Shown: in pieces, positions 13,932 through 17,029 of the stretch
How the letters are laid out: every line of letters begins with the position of its first letter
Numbering within the stretch: the stretch's first letter is position 1
Assembly (NCBI GenBank): GCA_035464675.1
Contig: DATHSA010000056.1
Coordinates: forward strand, 1 to 17,029
Direction of reading: 5' to 3'
DNA length: 17,029 nt
Source: JAUYIV01 sp035464675
Lineage (GTDB): Bacteria; Actinomycetota; Acidimicrobiia; Spongiisociales; UBA11373
Notes under the pieces: model-generated
Told to the model about the DNA's origin: nothing
The model's input: the letters and a program-made list of their open reading frames with translations, nothing else
Databases searched by the model: none
Program-made: the position numbers and the translations under genes

Positions 13932-13993
13932 AGCGGGAGAGGGATAAAAGGAGAGCCTGTCAGCAACAGACGGGCCACGTAACCCCGAACGCC

Positions 13994-13999
13994 TAGGGT
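13994..13999 (+). promoter_or_regulatory. Possible -10 box for the lipoprotein gene
   Basis: TAGGGT fits the actinobacterial TAnnnT -10 pattern and ends nine bases before the ATG at 14009, which has no clear Shine-Dalgarno. This would give a leaderless or near-leaderless mRNA. No -35 box is convincing. Confidence 0.3.
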
Positions 14000-14008
14000 C
14001 GACCGAAT

Positions 14009-14758
14009 ATGAACCGCGCGTTCCCGGGAGTCGTCGTCGTATTCATCTGCGTGATCCTGGGAGCCTGCAACGGGTCTGGCACCGAAGGGACGGGAAACGA
14101 CCCGGCCCCGATCACGACGAGCACAGTGGCCTCCACGACATCAACGACGTCGACCGACGATTCCCTGCCCGAGCGGACCATCCTGAAGATGCAGGCCGAC
14201 ACCACCTACACCGCCGACGACTTCTACGCCCCGCTCTCGCTCCATGTGGAGGAGGCGGGATGGTGGTCGATCGAGGCCAGGGAGTTGTGGGTTTACCTTC
14301 AGCATCATCCGACGGATGAGAGCTACTTCGACGTCGATCTCTCGATCCTGGCCTACGAACCGGGTGCGAGTACCGAAGCGCTCATCAGCGAGATAGTCGA
14401 CTCCCCCTTCACGGACGTGCTCAGCGAGCCGCGGCCAACGACCGTGGCCGGACTCGACGCGGTCGTCGTGGACGTCGCGGTTCCGGTCATACCCGGGTGG
14501 GAGCAGGCCTGCGAAGGCGCCGTCGGCACGGTGGTCGGGTACAGCCGATTCAGCGAGATCGGATTGGCGCTGATGAATTCGGAAAACCAGCCTCGGGCGA
14601 GCTTTGGCGTGCGCCTGTGTCGAGCGGCGAGGATCTGGATCGTGGACGTCGACGGTGTGACGATCGGGATCGTCGGCGGAACATCGACCGTCGAGGGGTT
14701 CGGCGATCTGGTCGGCGTGGTGGACCGGCTGGTCGCGGGCATCGAATTCGAAGGCTGA
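14009..14758 (+). CDS. Predicted lipoprotein of unknown function
   Basis: A 249-residue protein with a clear lipoprotein signal peptide: MNR, a hydrophobic stretch, and lipobox LGAC with Cys20. A Thr/Ser-rich linker follows (residues about 33-51, TTSTVASTTSTTSTDD), then a globular domain of about 195 residues. Two cysteines in the domain (in EQACEGAV and VRLCRAAR) could form a disulphide outside the membrane. The alternation of strands and the late VDVDGVTIGIVGGTS segment suggest a beta-rich fold similar to small actinobacterial secreted lipoproteins, but I do not recognise the family. It is divergent from rplY and convergent with the membrane protein gene, with seven bases between the two stop codons. 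Confidence 0.8.
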   Translation: MNRAFPGVVVVFICVILGACNGSGTEGTGNDPAPITTSTVASTTSTTSTDDSLPERTILKMQADTTYTADDFYAPLSLHVEEAGWWSIEARELWVYLQHHPTDESYFDVDLSILAYEPGASTEALISEIVDSPFTDVLSEPRPTTVAGLDAVVVDVAVPVIPGWEQACEGAVGTVVGYSRFSEIGLALMNSENQPRASFGVRLCRAARIWIVDVDGVTIGIVGGTSTVEGFGDLVGVVDRLVAGIEFEG

Positions 14759-14765
14759 CCCCCGC

Positions 14766-15371
14766 CTAATTCCTGGTGGCGGAGAGGGCCGCCCACACGC
14801 CGAATGCAGCGGCGCCGAGGGCAAAGGCGAAGTCGCCTCCGATGTTGTCGAAGTAGACCTCGACGGCAAACGGCATGTCGAAGAAGCCCAATTCCTTGTT
14901 GAACAGCAGGGCGGTCCCGAGCAGCTCCCCCGCCACGACAGCCGCGACCGTGAGGACGATCGCGGCGACCCGCAACTGGTTGGACATCTTGCCCGCGCCG
15001 CGGATGGCGGCAAGGCCCACCAGGTAACCGATGCCGATGCCGATGACCCACGCCTGGATCTCGGCATACGCCAGTATCAGGGCCCAGACGATCGTCCCGG
15101 CGAGGGCCGCTGCGATCGCGAACACGAGGCCCCGGCGATAGTCGATCGGCGCGTCGGGCCGGGAGATGGCATCGGCGGCGAACCGGGCGGGGGGCGCCGG
15201 CGGAGGCTCGTCATGGACGCGTGACGCGGGTTCCTGATGAACCGGCGGGCTGTCGCTGCCAGCCCCCATCAGAGGGGGCCCGGGTTGGACCGGCGGCTCC
15301 TCCTGAATCGACTCCCTGGCGCGTCGAACGAGGTCTTCGCTCGGGCTTCGCGACTGATCATCCGTGGTCAT
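14766..15371 (-). CDS. Predicted membrane protein, four helices, proline-rich cytoplasmic N-terminus
   Basis: A 201-residue protein. Residues 1-75 are hydrophilic and rich in Pro, Glu and Gln. Four hydrophobic segments follow at about 81-103, 106-125, 134-157 and 180-198; the second and third surround a short basic loop (RGAGKMSNQLR), and an acidic/aromatic loop (FDMPFAVEVYFDN) lies between helices three and four. I do not recognise a family. ATG at 15371 is preferred because GGAGG lies just upstream; the in-frame ATG at 15404 has no ribosome binding site. It is divergent from the 48-residue gene across a gap of 112 bp. Confidence 0.75.
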   Translation of the reverse strand: MTTDDQSRSPSEDLVRRARESIQEEPPVQPGPPLMGAGSDSPPVHQEPASRVHDEPPPAPPARFAADAISRPDAPIDYRRGLVFAIAAALAGTIVWALILAYAEIQAWVIGIGIGYLVGLAAIRGAGKMSNQLRVAAIVLTVAAVVAGELLGTALLFNKELGFFDMPFAVEVYFDNIGGDFAFALGAAAFGVWAALSATRN

Positions 15372-15483
15372 TTCCCCTCCCTCGCCGTCGAAGAGGCTAG
15401 ACATTGGTTACGCCGGGCGTCTTTGCGAGCCCCGTGACGGAGTCCCGCAAGCCCGGACACGGCAACTCATGAAGGGGAAATCC

Positions 15484-15630
15484 ATGAAGTTCAGCAGTCT
15501 GTGGCGAATCGTCCTGGCGGCGTACTTGATCCTGTTGGGGCTCGGGCAGATGGACATCATCGACCTGGACGCCACGATCCTGGGGATCATCGGCGTCGCC
15601 GCCGGAGTGCTCGTCCTGATCGACAAGTAG
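15484..15630 (+). CDS. 48-residue hydrophobic membrane peptide
   Basis: A short gene with two hydrophobic segments: WRIVLAAYLILLGLGQ (about 7-22) and ATILGIIGVAAGVLVLI (about 30-46), separated by MDIIDLD. ATG at 15484 has AAGGGG six bases upstream; an in-frame ATG at 15469 is possible but has no good site. Small two-helix proteins of this type with a LGLGQ turn are common in actinomycetes and other phyla, with no known role. The stop lies eight bases from the stop of the convergent YjbQ gene. Confidence 0.7.
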   Translation: MKFSSLWRIVLAAYLILLGLGQMDIIDLDATILGIIGVAAGVLVLIDK

Positions 15631-15638
15631 TCCGCGGG

Positions 15639-16043
15639 TCAGCCCGAGACGAACGACAACCGCACCGTCCTGGTGCGGTTGTCCGCGTTCGGGTCCACCA
15701 GCACGATCGACTGCCAGGTGCCCAGTTGGAGATCCCCGTCCACCACCGGGACGGTGATCGAGGGCGAGACGAACGCCGGCACCACGTGATCGGCGCCATG
15801 CCCCGGGGAGCCGTGAGCATGGGTCCAGCGATCGTCGCGCGGGAACAGCGTCCCCAGGTGGTCGATCACATCCCGATCGGTCCCGGCCCCGGTCTCGAAG
15901 ATCGCCACCCCCGCGGTGGCATGCGGGAGGAAGACCGAGAGGAGACCGTCGCCGCGGCCGGAAGCAAACGATCGGGCCCGATCCGTGATGTCGATGGTGG
16001 TGGCTTCGCTCCCCGTGTCGACCGTGAACGTCTCCGAGTCCAT
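15639..16043 (-). CDS. YjbQ/UPF0047 family protein
   Basis: This 134-residue protein matches the YjbQ (UPF0047) family over its full length. Conserved features are FLPHATAGVAIFE (38-50), a His-rich HAHGSPGHGADHV (75-87), SPSITVPVVDGDLQLGTWQ (93-111) and the terminal RTRTV segment. The histidines form a metal site in solved members. Some relatives complement thiamine phosphate synthase mutants, hence the label secondary thiamine-phosphate synthase, but the native role is unsettled. The ATG at 16043 overlaps the upstream stop by one base (TGATG), and no Shine-Dalgarno is present, so translation is probably coupled. Its last codons contain a strong hairpin. Confidence 0.92.
   Translation of the reverse strand: MDSETFTVDTGSEATTIDITDRARSFASGRGDGLLSVFLPHATAGVAIFETGAGTDRDVIDHLGTLFPRDDRWTHAHGSPGHGADHVVPAFVSPSITVPVVDGDLQLGTWQSIVLVDPNADNRTRTVRLSFVSG
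15655..15683. terminator. 12-bp hairpin at convergent gene ends
   Basis: GACAACCGCACC (15655-15666) pairs perfectly with GGTGCGGTTGTC (15672-15683) around a five-base loop. It lies 25 bases after the stop of the 48-residue gene and inside the final codons of the YjbQ gene. No T-run follows on either strand, so intrinsic termination would be of the non-canonical, actinobacterial type. Confidence 0.5.
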
Positions 16044-17029
16044 CAGGAGTGCGAGTCCATGTACTCCCTGACCTCGGGCATCGCCGTCATCTTCTCGTAG
16101 AAGAAGTTGTTGACCAGGTTGAGAAGCCGGGCACGGGCGGCCTCGGCCAATTCAGAGTCGACGCCCCCCTCCCGTACGCCATCGCGCAGCGCGAGCAGCT
16201 GCTCGACGATCGCCTCCTCCTCGACACCCTCGAGAGCCCGGATCACATCGATGATGGTGCGATCCACCTGGTCCACCACGGCGTCGCGGTCGACCGTAGA
16301 GCCGGGCTCCGACGCCTCCTCGATGGTCCTCACCACCGCATAGATCTGATAGAGCGCAGTGGTCGGCTCGTCGAAGATCTCCCTCAGGAACGCCGCCTCC
16401 AGGTAATGGCCGCTCATCCGGAAGACGTTGTACATCCGCTTGGCGGCCTTCCCGTAATTGGCGTGGTCCGGCACGAGGTACTTGTGGACCTCCTTCTCCA
16501 GCTGCTCCACGTAGTGATCGAGGGCATCCGCCGACACGTGCTGGGCCAGCTTGGTGAAGAGGGGCACCTCCGACGCGTCGAGGTACACCTCCTGGAAGTA
16601 CGGGTCGAGGTAGCCGTCCAGGGGTGTGATCGACCCGTCGGGAGCCTCCCAGGTGACGTCGAGCATGTTCGACGCGTTGGCCAACTGCCGGCGCACCGGG
16701 TCCGCCACCACCCAGTCGAGCTTGCACCATCCGGGCTCGGAGGCGACGTCCTCCCATCGGATCGTGATCTCGTCGCCGGCTGGCGTCTCGGCGACGATCT
16801 CCCCGTCTTCGACCTCCTCCGCCGACCACGCGATCGGGCTTCCCGCCGGGAGCATCGACCCGCCCCGGATCACGTCGACCGGGTAGTTGCCGAACTTGGC
16901 CTCGATGAAACGGAACGTGTCGCCCTCCATCGTGTCGAGCGCCTTCTTCCGAATCACCTCGGCGGTGCGCCGACACGCCTCCTCACGGGTCGGCGCCTTG
17001 ATGTTGACCCGCTCGAAGTAGTCACAATC
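16043..17029 (-). CDS. Unrecognised protein, 5' end cut by window edge
   Basis: The frame is open to the right edge (at least 328 residues). A GTG at 16957 could give 304 residues, but the codons upstream (YFERVNIKAPTREEACRRTAEV) look coding and continuous with the rest, so the true start probably lies outside. The N-terminal part seen is beta-rich (FRFIEAKFGNYPVDVIRGG, then EITIRWEDV); from about the middle it becomes helical (HYVEQLEKEVHKYL, MYNVFRMSGHYLEAAFLREIF, then LLNLVNNFFYEKM near the end). Two Trp-rich stretches occur in the first half. There is no signal peptide or membrane segment in the visible part. I do not recognise the family. It overlaps the YjbQ start by one base and is probably co-transcribed with it. 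Confidence 0.75.
   Translation of the reverse strand, partial: DCDYFERVNIKAPTREEACRRTAEVIRKKALDTMEGDTFRFIEAKFGNYPVDVIRGGSMLPAGSPIAWSAEEVEDGEIVAETPAGDEITIRWEDVASEPGWCKLDWVVADPVRRQLANASNMLDVTWEAPDGSITPLDGYLDPYFQEVYLDASEVPLFTKLAQHVSADALDHYVEQLEKEVHKYLVPDHANYGKAAKRMYNVFRMSGHYLEAAFLREIFDEPTTALYQIYAVVRTIEEASEPGSTVDRDAVVDQVDRTIIDVIRALEGVEEEAIVEQLLALRDGVREGGVDSELAEAARARLLNLVNNFFYEKMTAMPEVREYMDSHS

Noticed and set aside
14759..14765. Terminator between the convergent lipoprotein and membrane protein genes
   Set aside because: Only seven bases separate the stops, and no convincing stem was found across them.
15405..15483. Possible riboswitch or structured leader before the 48-residue gene
   Set aside because: The GC-rich leader can fold, but no known riboswitch core was recognised.

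Overview
The window is GC-rich, uses GTG and TTG starts freely, and carries a housekeeping cluster typical of Actinomycetota (enolase, FtsB/DivIC-type septum protein, DUF501 protein; L25/Ctc with an acidic tail, Pth, Mfd). I infer an uncultivated or little-studied actinomycete, perhaps near Acidimicrobiia. No 16S or other taxonomic marker is present, so that placement is an inference.

Layout. Almost everything is on the minus strand, so transcription runs from high to low coordinates: rplY (13871) > pth > glpK > pgsA > NAD-dependent epimerase > mfd > parvulin-type lipoprotein > mazG (methylase-MazG fusion) > DUF559 nuclease > eno > ftsB > DUF501 (cut by the left edge). Short overlaps (GTGA or ATGA type) join mfd/PPIase, PPIase/mazG and eno/ftsB, and an 8-bp overlap joins pgsA/epimerase. 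Right of rplY are a plus-strand lipoprotein, a minus-strand four-helix membrane protein, a 48-residue plus-strand membrane peptide, a YjbQ-family protein and an unrecognised protein cut by the right edge. No tRNA, rRNA, CRISPR array or insertion sequence with a recognisable transposase was seen, and no gene-free stretch exceeds 300 bases.

Functions. rplY and pth serve translation; mfd couples transcription to repair; MazG cleans nucleotide pools; enolase is glycolytic; glpK, pgsA and the epimerase touch glycerol, phospholipid and possibly envelope glycoconjugate metabolism; ftsB acts in division.

The unexpected content is in the gaps. Five gaps hold arrays of 7-bp units (mostly GGG-N-R-A-C, e.g. 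GGGCAAC, GGGTAAC, GGGAGAC). Each array is four units (28 bp). In four gaps two arrays face each other in inverted orientation, like the ends of an element; the fifth has one array. Three of the paired elements are 78-99 bp and non-coding. The fourth (8852-9310) encloses a plus-strand gene for an S23/four-helix-bundle protein whose stop codon lies in the array. The array to the right in each gap ends 0-27 bp from the stop codon of a minus-strand gene. A second family, GC-rich hairpins with a GAGCGAAGCGAG-like tail, brackets the DUF559 nuclease gene in inverted orientation. Fragments of this second family occur beside or inside two of the heptamer elements. I propose two small gene-plus-repeat systems, an S23 gene with heptamer arms and a DUF559 gene with hairpin repeats, each comparable in layout to RAYT/REP or autonomous/MITE pairs. 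Mobility is a hypothesis; the repeat structure is directly visible.
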